From: Gammaproteobacteria bacterium
Lineage (GTDB): Bacteria > Pseudomonadota > Gammaproteobacteria > Ga0077536
DNA length: 64,000 nt
Assembly: GCA_016209015.1 (NCBI GenBank)
Contig: JACQWY010000022.1
Span: 248,001-312,000, forward strand
Reading direction: 5' to 3'
The position numbers were made by a program, and so were the translations under genes. Below are positions 43,550-52,447 of the stretch, piece after piece. Each line of letters opens with the position of its first letter. Position 1 is the first letter of the stretch. The notes below the pieces were generated by a model. That model saw nothing but the letters and a program-made list of their open reading frames with translations, was not told the DNA's origin and did no database searches.

Positions 43550-45298
43550 GTGAGCGGCGGCTGGGACGAGCGGCTGTTCGGCGTGGTCCATCGCTGGTGG
43601 CGCGCCGCGCGCGGCCCGGCGCCGGTCGACCCGCACGCCGTACCGCTCGACGCGCAGCGCCGGCGGCTGGAGTTGCTCGCGGGCGCGATCGCCGGCTTCC
43701 CGATCGCGATCCGCGTCCAGCATCCCGCACGGCCGGGTCTCAGTTCGCGCGACGGCGGCCTGCACGTGCCGGCGCTCGCCGTGCGCGGCGGCAGCGTCGC
43801 GGCGAACGAGCAGAGCTATGTGCTGCGCGTCGTGCTCGGCGCGTCCGCGCTCGCGACGGGTGAGCGGGCGCCGCCGTGCGCGACGGCCGCCGCGCTCCAT
43901 GCCCGCTGGGCCGCGCACGGCGCGGCACTCGCGGCACGCTGGCCGGGTTTCGCGCCGCTGTGGTCGGCCTGGCAGCCGCGGCTCGCGCGCTGGGCGGACG
44001 AGGGCGATCTCGCCGCGCTGTTCGACGTCCTCGGGCAATGGCCGGGCGAGGACGCGACGACGCCGGCGGACGCGGCGGCGGGCGGGCTGCCCGCGGCCGG
44101 TGCGCGGGCGGCGCGCCCGGCCGCGCGGCTCGCCGAGACGCCCGAGCTCCGGCATGTCGAGGAGCGCACGCCGAATCCCATGCTCCACAATTTCGAGAAG
44201 CTCGAGACGGTCGAGGAATACGGCGGCGGCAGCCGCACGCTGGACGGCCGCGACGAGCTCGCCGCGCACGGCGAGGCGCTCGCCGAGATCGCTTTCGATC
44301 AGGTCATCCGTACGCGCGAGACGGCGCAGACGATGCTCGAGAGCGACGTCGACGTCGCGTTGCCCCCGGCCCGCCTGGAGGCGGCGACCGACGCGTCCGC
44401 GGCGCGCGAGCTCCGCTATCCCGAATGGTCGGTGCGCGCCCAGCGCTATCTCGCGGACTGGTGCCGGGTCGTCGAGACCGCGGACGAGCCGGCGGCCGCG
44501 GCGGCCGTCGCACCGCCCGCGCCCGAGCTCCTCGCCCAGGCCCGCCGGCTGCGCGTCGCGTTCGAGACCTTGCGCAACCGCTACGAATGGGAGCGGCGCC
44601 GTCACGACGGGCCGGAGCTCGATCTCGACGCCGCCGTGCGCCGCGCCGGCGATCTCGCGCGCGGCACGACGCCCGAGGATCGCCTGTGGCTGCGGCGGCG
44701 GCGGCTCGAGCGCGATCTCGTGACGCTCGTGCTCGTCGATCGCAGCCTGTCGACGGACGCGTGGGTCGGCGGCCGCCGCGTCGGGGCGGTGATCGCGGAC
44801 GCCTTGTGCGTGCTCGGCACCGCGCTCGACGGACTCGACGCGCGCGTCGAGATCGCGGCGTTCTGCTCGAATACGCGGCAGGATTGTCGCTATGCGATCC
44901 TGAAAGCCTTCGACGCGCCGTGGCGACCCGTGCTCGCCGCGTTGCCGGAGTCGCTGCGCGCCGAGGGTTATACGCGCATCGGGCCGGCGCTGCGCCATGC
45001 GACGGCGCGGCTCGCGGCAGTTCCGGCCCGGCGCCGCGCGCTGTTCGTCGTCAGCGATTCGCGACCGACGGACTACGACGCCTACGAAGGCACGCACGGT
45101 CTCGCCGACGTCGCCCGGGCGGTGGAGGAGGCGCGCGGACGGCGCATCGCGGTGCGTGGTTTCGCGGTCGCGGCGTCGCGACGCGCGCATTTCGAGAAGC
45201 TCTACGGGAGCGGCCAGTACGTGCTGCTGCACGATCGGGACAGCCTCGGCGCGAAGCTCTTCGAGGCGCATCTCGCCGCGTTGCGGGCGCGGCTCTGA
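43550..45298 (+). CDS. norD: NorD, von Willebrand A-domain activation protein
   Basis: Cytosolic or membrane-associated partner of NorQ in NO reductase maturation, about 582 aa. The C-terminal vWA domain begins near residue 395 with the MIDAS metal motif VDRSLSTDAW (DxSxS), and continues through YTRIGPALRHATA and LFVVSDSRPTDYDAYEG, a conserved NorD segment. The N-terminal 390 residues are the less conserved, Ala/Arg-rich helical part with an acidic loop. The GTG at 43550 lies seven bases after norQ; a start at 43526 is also open but overlaps norQ. It is the last recognised nor gene; norE and norF are absent. Confidence 0.92.
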   Translation: MSGGWDERLFGVVHRWWRAARGPAPVDPHAVPLDAQRRRLELLAGAIAGFPIAIRVQHPARPGLSSRDGGLHVPALAVRGGSVAANEQSYVLRVVLGASALATGERAPPCATAAALHARWAAHGAALAARWPGFAPLWSAWQPRLARWADEGDLAALFDVLGQWPGEDATTPADAAAGGLPAAGARAARPAARLAETPELRHVEERTPNPMLHNFEKLETVEEYGGGSRTLDGRDELAAHGEALAEIAFDQVIRTRETAQTMLESDVDVALPPARLEAATDASAARELRYPEWSVRAQRYLADWCRVVETADEPAAAAAVAPPAPELLAQARRLRVAFETLRNRYEWERRRHDGPELDLDAAVRRAGDLARGTTPEDRLWLRRRRLERDLVTLVLVDRSLSTDAWVGGRRVGAVIADALCVLGTALDGLDARVEIAAFCSNTRQDCRYAILKAFDAPWRPVLAALPESLRAEGYTRIGPALRHATARLAAVPARRRALFVVSDSRPTDYDAYEGTHGLADVARAVEEARGRRIAVRGFAVAASRRAHFEKLYGSGQYVLLHDRDSLGAKLFEAHLAALRARL

Positions 45299-45303
45299 GA
45301 AGC

Positions 45304-45846
45304 TCAGCGCGGCTTGAGCAGGAGCGTCAGGACACCGATCAGGTTGTCGGCCACGATGCGATCGGCGAGCCGCGGCAGCACGACCGGAAAGCTGCGCTGG
45401 GCGAGGAACGCATCGTCGATCAGGACGAGCGGCGGCCGCTGCTTCGCCGCCATGATCGCGCGGAACGCGCAGTAGTAGCTGCCGGCGACGGCGTAGTCGT
45501 CGTCACGGCGGAGCTGGTCGATCATCTTCTGCGGAGACTGCCCGGCGAGCTTGCGGCGCAGCGCGAACGCCGTGTCGTGCCGGCCGATGCGATCGAACCA
45601 GCGGCCGTAGAACGGCATGCTGTTCCTGAACGGCAGACCGGACTCGGGATCCGGCAGCGTGACGCGCCCGATCACGGGCACCTCGTCGGCGGCGACGGAA
45701 AAGAGCTTCTGCAAGTCGACGGGATCGCTGAGGCTGCGGATGCGGCTCACGTCGTAGACCGCCGGGTGCTCGACGGCGACGAGCACCTGCCGCAAGCCGA
45801 AGGGCTCGAGCAGGCGGGCGACGGTGAGGCGGGTGTGATTCGTCAC
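45304..45846 (-). CDS. Conserved hypothetical protein facing norD
   Basis: About 180 residues, convergent with norD (five bases between the stops). I do not recognise the family. It is soluble, rich in Arg and Leu, with RSLSDPVDLQKLFSVAADE, RNSMPFYGRWFDRIGRHDTA and a C-terminal hydrophobic stretch (ADNLIGVLTLLLKPR). The middle could be a small PAS-like alpha/beta fold, but this is a guess. GTG 45846 is taken as start; a TTG at 45888 would add 14 residues. The coding character is supported by third-position GC and the lack of any rival on the other strand apart from shadows. Confidence 0.6.
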   Translation of the reverse strand: MTNHTRLTVARLLEPFGLRQVLVAVEHPAVYDVSRIRSLSDPVDLQKLFSVAADEVPVIGRVTLPDPESGLPFRNSMPFYGRWFDRIGRHDTAFALRRKLAGQSPQKMIDQLRRDDDYAVAGSYYCAFRAIMAAKQRPPLVLIDDAFLAQRSFPVVLPRLADRIVADNLIGVLTLLLKPR

Positions 45847-46014
45847 GGATGCCAATGTGGACCGCCACGCGGCCACGCCGCCGCGCAAGAGTACCCGTGT
45901 GTCGAAAGTTCACGATCGGCGCTTGCGTTCGTGAAGCCTGTCGGAAGGGTGACTTGCCCGCGCGCGACGCCTCGCCGATACTCGCGCGCAGCACGATCGC
46001 GATTGGACTCCTCG

Positions 46015-46524
46015 ATGACCGCACCCGACGTCGCGAGACTCGGCGCCGCCGCCGGCCCGCGCGCCGGCAGTGTGCGCGCGCTGTTCGCATGCTACGGCCT
46101 CGAGGTCGTGCATCTCCCGCCCGATGCGGACCTGCCGGGCAGCTATTGGGGCGACGCCGAGGCCGGTCTGCGCGGGGATCGCCTCTACGTGCGCGACGAC
46201 ACGCCGCTGCACTCGCTGCTCCACGAGGGCTGCCATTACGTGTGCATGGACGACGCGCGCCGTGCCGCGCTCGACACGGACGCGGGCGGTGATTTCATCG
46301 AGGAGTGCGGCGTCTGCTATCTCGGCGTCCTGCTCGCCCCGGAAATCACCGACTACGATGCCGCGGGCATGCTCGCCGACATGGATGCCTGGGGATACAC
46401 GTTCCGCCTCGGCTCGGCGCGCGCATGGTTCGAAGAGGACGCCGCGGACGCGCGCGCGTGGCTCGCGACGCAGGGGCTTCTCGATGACCGGGGCCGGATC
46501 CGCTACGAGTGCAGACACCGCTGA
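46015..46524 (+). CDS. Hypothetical protein with HEXXH motif
   Basis: Protein of 169 aa, acidic, with no signal peptide. It has HEGCHY at about residues 70-75, a perfect HEXXH zinc-peptidase motif, preceded by the hydrophobic TPLHSLL and followed by a Cys-rich stretch (EECGVCYLGVLL) whose Glu might act as third ligand. The flanking helix pattern is that of short zincin-like proteins; I do not recognise a named family. The start ATG gives MTAPDVARLGAA. It is downstream of the nor genes on the same strand but separated by the convergent gene, so any functional tie is uncertain. Confidence 0.7.
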   Translation: MTAPDVARLGAAAGPRAGSVRALFACYGLEVVHLPPDADLPGSYWGDAEAGLRGDRLYVRDDTPLHSLLHEGCHYVCMDDARRAALDTDAGGDFIEECGVCYLGVLLAPEITDYDAAGMLADMDAWGYTFRLGSARAWFEEDAADARAWLATQGLLDDRGRIRYECRHR

Positions 46525-46627
46525 CGGCACGCGTCAGGATTTTTGACATTTCCGGGGGCTGCCGCCCCGCCTCTGTTCAGCTTCCTTTACAGCCCGCCGC
46601 ACGGCCCGCGTCTAAGTCATTGGCATT

Positions 46628-46640
46628 GAGAATGTTTCTC
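46628..46640. promoter_or_regulatory. Fur-like dyad
   Basis: GAGAA-TGT-TTCTC within TTGAGAATGTTTCTCG resembles half of a 7-1-7 Fur or related iron-regulator site (TGAGAAT-N-ATTCTCA). Three or four positions differ from consensus, so this is a weak call based on sequence and position ahead of a terminator. Confidence 0.35.
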
Positions 46641-46959
46641 GGCTGGCGTGCGGATTGCTTCACGGAATCGAGGCTCGGGTGAGCCTCGGTGCGGCAGGAT
46701 ACGAGTCCGGCACACGGCGCCGGCCCGTGCTGCGGGTGCGCGCGACGATTGCCTGCGGGCTGCGATTCCGATCCGACGACCCCGCGCGGCGGGCCCGACG
46801 GGTGCCCGGTATCGCCTCGCGGTCAGGTGCTTCGACGTGGCGTGATGTCGTCGACGTGCCGCGGATGTTCGCGTCCGCGACGTCGTGCCGGTGAGCGCCG
46901 CACCGCGCGGCATCGTCTTGCAACGCCGTCCGCGGGCCTGCGCCCGAGGCTGCGTATTG

Positions 46960-47008
46960 GGAGGCCGGGACGATCCTTGCAGGGAACGTCCCGGCCGCCT
47001 CCTTTTTT
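46960..47008 (+). terminator. Intrinsic terminator, plus strand
   Basis: A GC-rich stem GGAGGC-CGGGACG pairing with CGTCCCGGCCGCCTCC, loop of about 14 bases, then six T. The T tract is on the plus strand only, so it ends rightward transcription, although the nearest recognised rightward gene stops 430 bases earlier. Confidence 0.8.
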
Positions 47009-47047
47009 AATCGCTCTTCCCGCCCGTGGACGGTGGCGACCCTCCCC

Positions 47048-47851
47048 TCACTTGCCCCGGAAGACCGGAGCGCGCTTCTCGAAAAAGGCGTTGACCGCCT
47101 CGAGGTGATCGTCGGTGCGCTGGACGATGGTCTGCATCGCCGCCGACATCTCCATGATCGCATCGAAGCTCGCGCTGACACTGTCGCGCATGAGCCGCTT
47201 CGTCATGCGCAGCGCCTGCGGCGGTTGCTGGATGATGCGGTTCGCGAGCTTCTCGGCCTCGTTCATGAGCTCGGCGTCCGGATAGACTTCCGAAACGAGC
47301 CCCCATTTGCAAGCGGTTTCGGCGTCGACGACCTCGCCCGTGAAATAGAGCTGCGAGGCCCGCGACCAGCCGACGATGCGCGGCAGCAGCCACGCGCCGC
47401 CATCGCCCGGGATGAGGCCGATCTTCAGGAACGTCGCGCCGAACTTCGCGCCCGCCGCGGCGAGGCGGATGTCGCACAGCGAGGCGACGTCACCGCCGAG
47501 GCCGATGGCCGGGCCGTTGATCGCGCCGACGATCGGCACCTCGATGCTCCACATCGCCTTGATGATGCCGTGGATGCCGCTGCGGTAGTGTTCGCGCAAG
47601 GACAGATTGTCGCCGCCGAACTCGCCCGTGCGATCGCGCATCGCCTTGAGATCGCCGCCCGCGGAGAACGCCGGGCCCGCGCCGGTCATGATCACGCAGC
47701 GCACGTCGTAGTCGTCGTTGATGCGCTTCGCCATCGCCATGAACTGATCGCCGTCGCCGGCGAGGCCGAGCGGATTGCGGCGATCGGGACGATTGATGGT
47801 GAGCCGGCCGATGTGGCCGGTCTTCTCGAACAACAGCAGGTCATCGCTCAT
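47048..47851 (-). CDS. Enoyl-CoA hydratase/isomerase family protein
   Basis: Crotonase-fold enzyme of 267 aa, last gene of the minus-strand acyl-CoA operon. Oxyanion-hole motifs are GPAFSAGGDLKAMRDR (~60) and INGPAIGLGGDVASLCDIRL (~110); at the catalytic positions it has GLIPGDGGAWLLPRIVG, where the second hydratase Glu is replaced by Asp or Gly, so it may be an isomerase or hydrolase rather than a classical hydratase. It starts 21 bases after the preceding acyl-CoA dehydrogenase gene. Confidence 0.9.
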   Translation of the reverse strand: MSDDLLLFEKTGHIGRLTINRPDRRNPLGLAGDGDQFMAMAKRINDDYDVRCVIMTGAGPAFSAGGDLKAMRDRTGEFGGDNLSLREHYRSGIHGIIKAMWSIEVPIVGAINGPAIGLGGDVASLCDIRLAAAGAKFGATFLKIGLIPGDGGAWLLPRIVGWSRASQLYFTGEVVDAETACKWGLVSEVYPDAELMNEAEKLANRIIQQPPQALRMTKRLMRDSVSASFDAIMEMSAAMQTIVQRTDDHLEAVNAFFEKRAPVFRGK

Positions 47852-47872
47852 TCGTATTGCTCCGGGCCCGGA

Positions 47873-48919
47873 TCAGGCCGTCAGGTAGTTCCAGATGCGA
47901 TCGCCGCCCTGATCGAGCGCGACGCGTCCGAGGTGTTCGCCCCAGTGACCGACGCCGCCGAACTCGGCGCGCCAGGACCACAGCCGGCGGGTGAGGTAAT
48001 GCAGGGTGTACTCGTAGGTGAACCCGATCGCGCCGTGCACCTGATGGCTCTGGCGCGTCAGCATTTCGACGATCTGCGAGGCGAGGCACTTCGCCGCCGC
48101 GATCTCGAGCGTGGCATTGCGCCCGCCGCCCGTCATGCCGCGCCGATCGAGCGCATTGCACGCCGCGGCCGCGATCGTGTCGACTGCGGCGACCTGACCG
48201 GCGAGCTCCGCGAGATGATGCTGTATGGCCTGGAACTGCGAGAGCAGGCGGCCGAACTGTTCGCGCTGCGAGGTGTATTCGACGCTGAGCTCGAGACAGC
48301 CCGCACCGGCGCCCGCGATCTGTGCCGAGCGCAGCAGCGCGCCCAGCCACTCGACGCAGTCCGCCGGCAGATCGAGCGGCGCGAAATCGAGCACGGTCGC
48401 GCCGTCGAACACGACGCGATCGCGCGGCTCGCGGGCGAGGTTCTGCTCGAAGTGGAATTCCGCGGCGTCCTTCGAGACGACGGCGAGCCGGCCGTCGCTC
48501 ACGGTGCCGACGAAGTAATCCGCATGACGGCCCCAGGGCACGCGCGCGACGTCGGCGCGGCACCGGCGATCGGAGAATTCGCGCGGCTTGAGCGGGCGCG
48601 GCAGCAGGCCCGGCACGCCTTCGCGCGGCTGCAGTCCGGCGCGCTCGATGAGATGGAGCGCGAGGATCGCTTCCGGCACCGGCAGCGGCACGGCGTAGCG
48701 GCCGCAGGCGCGTGCGACGACGAAGGCATCGAGCCAGCCGCCGCCCATGCCGCCCCCGGCTTCGCTGACGAGCACGTGCGTCAGACCCTGCTCGGCGACG
48801 AGGTCCCAGAGCCCGGCCGGCCATTCGCCGGATTCGGACTCGGCGAGGAACTCGCGCGTGACGCGCTCGGAGAAGAGACGCGTGACCGCGTCTTCCAGCA
48901 TTTTCTGTGATTCGTTCAT
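47873..48919 (-). CDS. Acyl-CoA dehydrogenase, small subunit type
   Basis: Acyl-CoA dehydrogenase-fold protein of 348 aa. Helical N-terminal domain (AVTRLFSERVTREFL, GLTHVLVSEAGGGMGG), a poorly conserved central beta domain, and a C-terminal helical domain (YTSQREQFGRLLSQFQAIQH, SHQVHGAIGFTYEYTLHYLT with the FAD-contacting QxHGAIGFT). I see neither the ELAFER nor the YEGT catalytic Glu motif. It overlaps the larger dehydrogenase gene by four bases. This fits the non-catalytic or FAD-sharing partner in alpha2beta2 dehydrogenases of the FadE28/29 or ChsE type that act on steroid side chains. Confidence 0.88.
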   Translation of the reverse strand: MNESQKMLEDAVTRLFSERVTREFLAESESGEWPAGLWDLVAEQGLTHVLVSEAGGGMGGGWLDAFVVARACGRYAVPLPVPEAILALHLIERAGLQPREGVPGLLPRPLKPREFSDRRCRADVARVPWGRHADYFVGTVSDGRLAVVSKDAAEFHFEQNLAREPRDRVVFDGATVLDFAPLDLPADCVEWLGALLRSAQIAGAGAGCLELSVEYTSQREQFGRLLSQFQAIQHHLAELAGQVAAVDTIAAAACNALDRRGMTGGGRNATLEIAAAKCLASQIVEMLTRQSHQVHGAIGFTYEYTLHYLTRRLWSWRAEFGGVGHWGEHLGRVALDQGGDRIWNYLTA

Positions 48920-50076
48920 CGGACCCCCAAACCGCGCGCGATGATGCCGCGCAGGATTTCGAGCGTGCCCCCGCGCAGCGAGAACGAGGGCGCGAGCTGC
49001 ATGAGATTGCCGAGCACCTGTTGATAGTCGGAGCCGCTGCCGGCGAGCGTCGGCTCGAGCGCGACGAGCTCCTGCGCCACGCCGGGCAGGCGCTGCTCGA
49101 ACTGGCAGCCCAGGTCTTTCACGATCGAGGCCTGCAGGCCCGGATCGATGCCGGCGGTCAGCATGCCGGCGACGGACAGCGACATGTTCCTGAGCGTGAC
49201 GGCCCAGGCGACCTCGGCGCCGATGCGCGCGAGCGTCGCGGGGCTCGCCTGATCGCGAACCGCCTCGATGAGCTGGGTCAGGATCAGGAAGCACGACAGA
49301 TAACGCTCCGGCCCGCTGCGCTCGAACGCGAGCTCGGCCGTGACCTGCTTCCAGCCGTCGCCTTCGCGGCCGAGCAGCGCGTCCGCCGGGAGCAGGGCGT
49401 CGACGAACGAGACTTCGTTGAAATGCCGCCGGCCGGAGAGATCCTGGATCGGGCGCGGCGTGATGCCCCGTACGTGCTTCAGATCGATCAGGAACTGCGA
49501 GAGTCCCTTGTGCTTCGATTCCGGCGAGGAGTCGGTGCGCAGCAGCGCAATCATGTAATCGGCGCGGTGCGCGTTCGTGGTCCAGATCTTCGTGCCGTTG
49601 ACGAGCCAGCCGTCGGCGACGCGCTCGGCGCGCGTGCGCACGGAGGCGAGATCCGAGCCCGAGTTCGGTTCGCTCATGCCGATGCAGAAACACACTTCGC
49701 CGCGCGCGATGCGCGGCAGGATGTGTTGCTTCTGCTCCTCGGTGCCGTAGCGCGCGATGACCGGACCGCTCTGGCGATCGCCGATCCAGTGGAAGCCGAC
49801 GGGCGCGCCCGCGGCGAGCACTTCTTCGACCACGACATAGCGCTCGAGCGCCGAGCGCTCGTGACCGCCGTAGGCCTTCGGCAGCGTCATGCCGAGCCAG
49901 CCGCGTTCGCCGAGCTGGCGGCTGAACTCGGGATCGAAGCCGTCCCAGGTGTTGCTGCGGACGAGCTGTGAATAGGGCGCGAGCGCGGTGGCGAGGAAGT
50001 CGCGCACCTCGCGCCGCAGGTCCTCGAGCTCGGCGGGCAGCTCGAAGCGCGGGAAGCGCAGGTTCTCGATGTTCAT
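48916..50076 (-). CDS. Acyl-CoA dehydrogenase, catalytic subunit type
   Basis: Flavoenzyme of 386 aa that introduces an alpha-beta double bond in an acyl-CoA. It shows the FAD/substrate motifs CFCIGMSEPNSGSDLASV (~130) and KIWTTNAHRADYM, and AELAFERSGPERYLSCF near residue 235, where the Glu probably is the catalytic base, as in the IVD/ChsE branch. At the MCAD-type position the sequence is RGGTLEIL without Glu. The adjoining 348-aa dehydrogenase gene overlaps by ATGA, so the two likely form one heteromeric enzyme. Confidence 0.92.
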   Translation of the reverse strand: MNIENLRFPRFELPAELEDLRREVRDFLATALAPYSQLVRSNTWDGFDPEFSRQLGERGWLGMTLPKAYGGHERSALERYVVVEEVLAAGAPVGFHWIGDRQSGPVIARYGTEEQKQHILPRIARGEVCFCIGMSEPNSGSDLASVRTRAERVADGWLVNGTKIWTTNAHRADYMIALLRTDSSPESKHKGLSQFLIDLKHVRGITPRPIQDLSGRRHFNEVSFVDALLPADALLGREGDGWKQVTAELAFERSGPERYLSCFLILTQLIEAVRDQASPATLARIGAEVAWAVTLRNMSLSVAGMLTAGIDPGLQASIVKDLGCQFEQRLPGVAQELVALEPTLAGSGSDYQQVLGNLMQLAPSFSLRGGTLEILRGIIARGLGVR

Positions 50077-50098
50077 GGAATGGTCCCTCGTTGGCGCG

Positions 50099-51175
50099 CT
50101 ATTTCGCGCCGGCCTTGACCGCGAACGCCCAGGCGATGTCCGCGAGATCGCGCACCAGCCCCGCGTCCTTCGGCGCTTCGCTGCTCGCCGCCGTCCCGTC
50201 CTCGACGCGCTTGACGATGCCCTGGTAAATCGCTGCCAGCCGCCACACGGTATAGGCGAAGTAGTAGTCGGAATTCGGAATCTCGGGCAGCCCCGTGAGC
50301 GCGCAGTAACGCGCGACGTATTGCTCCTGCGTCGGAATGCCGAGCGCGGGCAGATCGAGTCCGCCGAGGCTGGAGAGGCGCTCGCCCATGTTCGGCAACA
50401 GCCAGGGCAGGAGATGGTAGGTGAGATCGCCGAGCGGATGACCGAGCGTGGAGAGCTCCCAGTCGAGAATCGCGACGACGCGCGGTTCCGTCGGGTGGAA
50501 GATCATATTGTCCATGCGGTAGTCGCCGTGGACGATGCACGTCGCCTCGTGCGCGGGAATGTTCGCCGGCAGCCAGGCGTTCAGCTCGTCCATGTGCGGA
50601 ATCGACTCCGTCTCGGAGGCGATGTAGTTCTTCGACCAGCGCGTGATCTGGCGGGCGAAGTAATTATCCGGCTTGCCGAAGTCCTCGAGGCCGAGCGCCT
50701 TGTAGTCGAGGCTCTGCAGCTTCGCGAGCGTCGTGACCATCGAATCGTAGATCGCCGCGCGTTCGCCGGGCTGCATGCCCGGCAGCGACATCTCCCACAG
50801 CACGCGGCCCTCGACCATTTCCATCACGTAGAACATCGTGCCGATGATCGCGGTGTCCTCGCACAGCACGTGCGGCGTGGGGACCGGGAAGCCCGTCGTC
50901 GCCAGCGCCTTGATCACCTTGAACTCGCGATCGACGGCATGCGCGGACGGCAGGAGCTGGCCCGGCGGCTTGCGGCGGAGCACGTAGCGATGCTGCGGCG
51001 TGACGAGCTGATACGTCGGGTTCGACTGCCCGCCCTTGAAGCGCTTGATCGACAGGGGCCCCTGGAAGTCGGGGATCCGCGGCGCGAGATAGGCTTCGAG
51101 CTTCTGCGTATCGAGTTCCAGATGCGGCTCGACGTCCTTCGTGCCGGAGAATTTCTCTTGTCTTTCGCTGGTCAT
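50099..51175 (-). CDS. APH-family phosphotransferase (ACAD10/11-like)
   Basis: Aminoglycoside-phosphotransferase-fold kinase of 358 aa. Motifs: [15 protein letters not shown] (P-loop region), the ATP-binding Lys in [21 protein letters not shown], the catalytic loop [16 protein letters not shown] and the metal-binding [20 protein letters not shown]. In actinobacteria and in human ACAD10/11 such domains are tied to acyl-CoA dehydrogenases and phosphorylate 4-hydroxyacyl-CoAs; the same role is probable here given five flanking acyl-CoA genes. Spacing to the next dehydrogenase gene is 22 bases. Confidence 0.9.
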   Translation of the reverse strand: MTSERQEKFSGTKDVEPHLELDTQKLEAYLAPRIPDFQGPLSIKRFKGGQSNPTYQLVTPQHRYVLRRKPPGQLLPSAHAVDREFKVIKALATTGFPVPTPHVLCEDTAIIGTMFYVMEMVEGRVLWEMSLPGMQPGERAAIYDSMVTTLAKLQSLDYKALGLEDFGKPDNYFARQITRWSKNYIASETESIPHMDELNAWLPANIPAHEATCIVHGDYRMDNMIFHPTEPRVVAILDWELSTLGHPLGDLTYHLLPWLLPNMGERLSSLGGLDLPALGIPTQEQYVARYCALTGLPEIPNSDYYFAYTVWRLAAIYQGIVKRVEDGTAASSEAPKDAGLVRDLADIAWAFAVKAGAK

Positions 51176-51215
51176 GGATGTCCTTCGCGGGTGGCGTAAC
51201 GAGGAGTGTGGATTC

Positions 51216-52436
51216 TCAGGCGCGCGGGCCGGCGACGATCTTCTCGTCGTGCAGTGTGCCGATCTCCGACGAGCTGAGCCCCAGGATGTCGGCGAGGATC
51301 TCGTCCGTGTGCTCGCCGAGGCGCGGCGCGCGCCGCGCCGGGCCGCGCTGCACGGCGGTGAACGTCATCGGCATGCCCGGCACGGGATAGGTGCCGATGT
51401 CGGGCTGCTCGACGAGGTGGAATATCGGATTGTCCGGTGAACAATCGGGATCCTTCTCGATCAATTCGGCGACGGACTGGTAACGCCCCCAGCATACGCC
51501 CTGCGCATCGAAGGCCCGGCTCACTTCGGCGTAGGGTCGCGCCGCGACCCAGGCCGCGAGCAACCCGGAGATGCGATGACGCGCGGCATAGCGATCGCCC
51601 TCCTTGTCGAAGTCGAGCCCGAGTTCGGCGGCGAGCGCGTTCATCGTTTCGGTGAGACCGCTCGCGGAGAGGATGCCGAGCCACATCTTGTGGCTGACCG
51701 CCATCACCATGATCCGCTCGCCGTCGCGCGTCTCGAAATCGCGGCCGTAGGCGCCGTAGACGTAGTTGCCGCCGCGCTTGCGGCGCTTGCCGGTGATGAG
51801 CTGCTCGCCGATGTAGCCGAGGTTGCCCATCGTCGCGAGCGCGGTGTCGGCGAGCGCGAGCTCGATCTTCTGGCCCTGGCCCGTCTGGTCGCGATAGCGG
51901 AGCGCGGCGAGGATACTCGTCGCGGCGAGATAAGCGGTCGCGATGTCCCAGGCCGGCAGCACGTGGTTCACGGGGCGATCGTCGTCCTCGGGGCCGGTGA
52001 GATGCGGGAAGCCGACTTTGCAGTTCACGGTGTAATCGACGGCCGTGCCGCCGTGGCGGTCGCCGACGATCGCGAGCTGGATGACGTCGGCGCGGCGCTT
52101 CTTGAGGTTTTCGAAGTCGACCCAGCCGCGCGCCGGCAGGTTCGTCGACATGATGCCGGCACCCGGCCCCGGCGCGCAGATGAGGCGCGTGACGAGCTCC
52201 CGGCCTTCGTCCTTGCGCAGATCGACGGCGAACGAGCGCTTGCCCTTGTTCATGTCCGCCCAGTAGATGCTCGTGTTGTCCGCGGTCACGGGCCAGCGCC
52301 GGTAGTCGATGCCGCCGCCGATCTGATCGAAGCGTATGACGTCGGCGCCGAGCTGCGCGAGCGTCATGCCGCACATGGGCGCGGCGATGAAGGCCGAGGC
52401 TTCGACGATGCGCACGCCGGAGAGGATGTTCTGCAT
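51216..52436 (-). CDS. Family III CoA transferase of the acyl-CoA operon
   Basis: CaiB/BaiF protein of 406 aa. It starts [20 protein letters not shown], continues with [20 protein letters not shown] and [21 protein letters not shown], where the Asp of PAWD holds the place of the catalytic residue in MGD/VGD of relatives, and ends with [17 protein letters not shown]. It probably attaches CoA to the carboxylic acid that the operon degrades. It lies 11 bases after the MaoC gene and 40 before the APH kinase gene. The ATG at 52436 fits homologues; the frame stays open far upstream without meaning. Confidence 0.9.
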   Translation of the reverse strand: MQNILSGVRIVEASAFIAAPMCGMTLAQLGADVIRFDQIGGGIDYRRWPVTADNTSIYWADMNKGKRSFAVDLRKDEGRELVTRLICAPGPGAGIMSTNLPARGWVDFENLKKRRADVIQLAIVGDRHGGTAVDYTVNCKVGFPHLTGPEDDDRPVNHVLPAWDIATAYLAATSILAALRYRDQTGQGQKIELALADTALATMGNLGYIGEQLITGKRRKRGGNYVYGAYGRDFETRDGERIMVMAVSHKMWLGILSASGLTETMNALAAELGLDFDKEGDRYAARHRISGLLAAWVAARPYAEVSRAFDAQGVCWGRYQSVAELIEKDPDCSPDNPIFHLVEQPDIGTYPVPGMPMTFTAVQRGPARRAPRLGEHTDEILADILGLSSSEIGTLHDEKIVAGPRA

Positions 52437-52447
52437 GACGGTCTGCC

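Larger units (their letters stand above)
46525..47047. other. 523-base region without a supported protein gene
   Basis: No frame here has a credible family or start context; the short frames on both strands are Arg/Ala/Gly-rich noise. It does contain a Fur-like dyad (46628-46640) and, 320 bases later, a strong plus-strand intrinsic terminator (46960-47008), so it may hold a non-coding RNA or a very short gene. Confidence 0.5.

Noticed and set aside
46655-46894. Small protein of 79 residues after the Fur-like site
   Set aside because: Composition is Arg/Ala-rich, no ribosome site precedes it and it resembles nothing known; a non-coding explanation is preferred.
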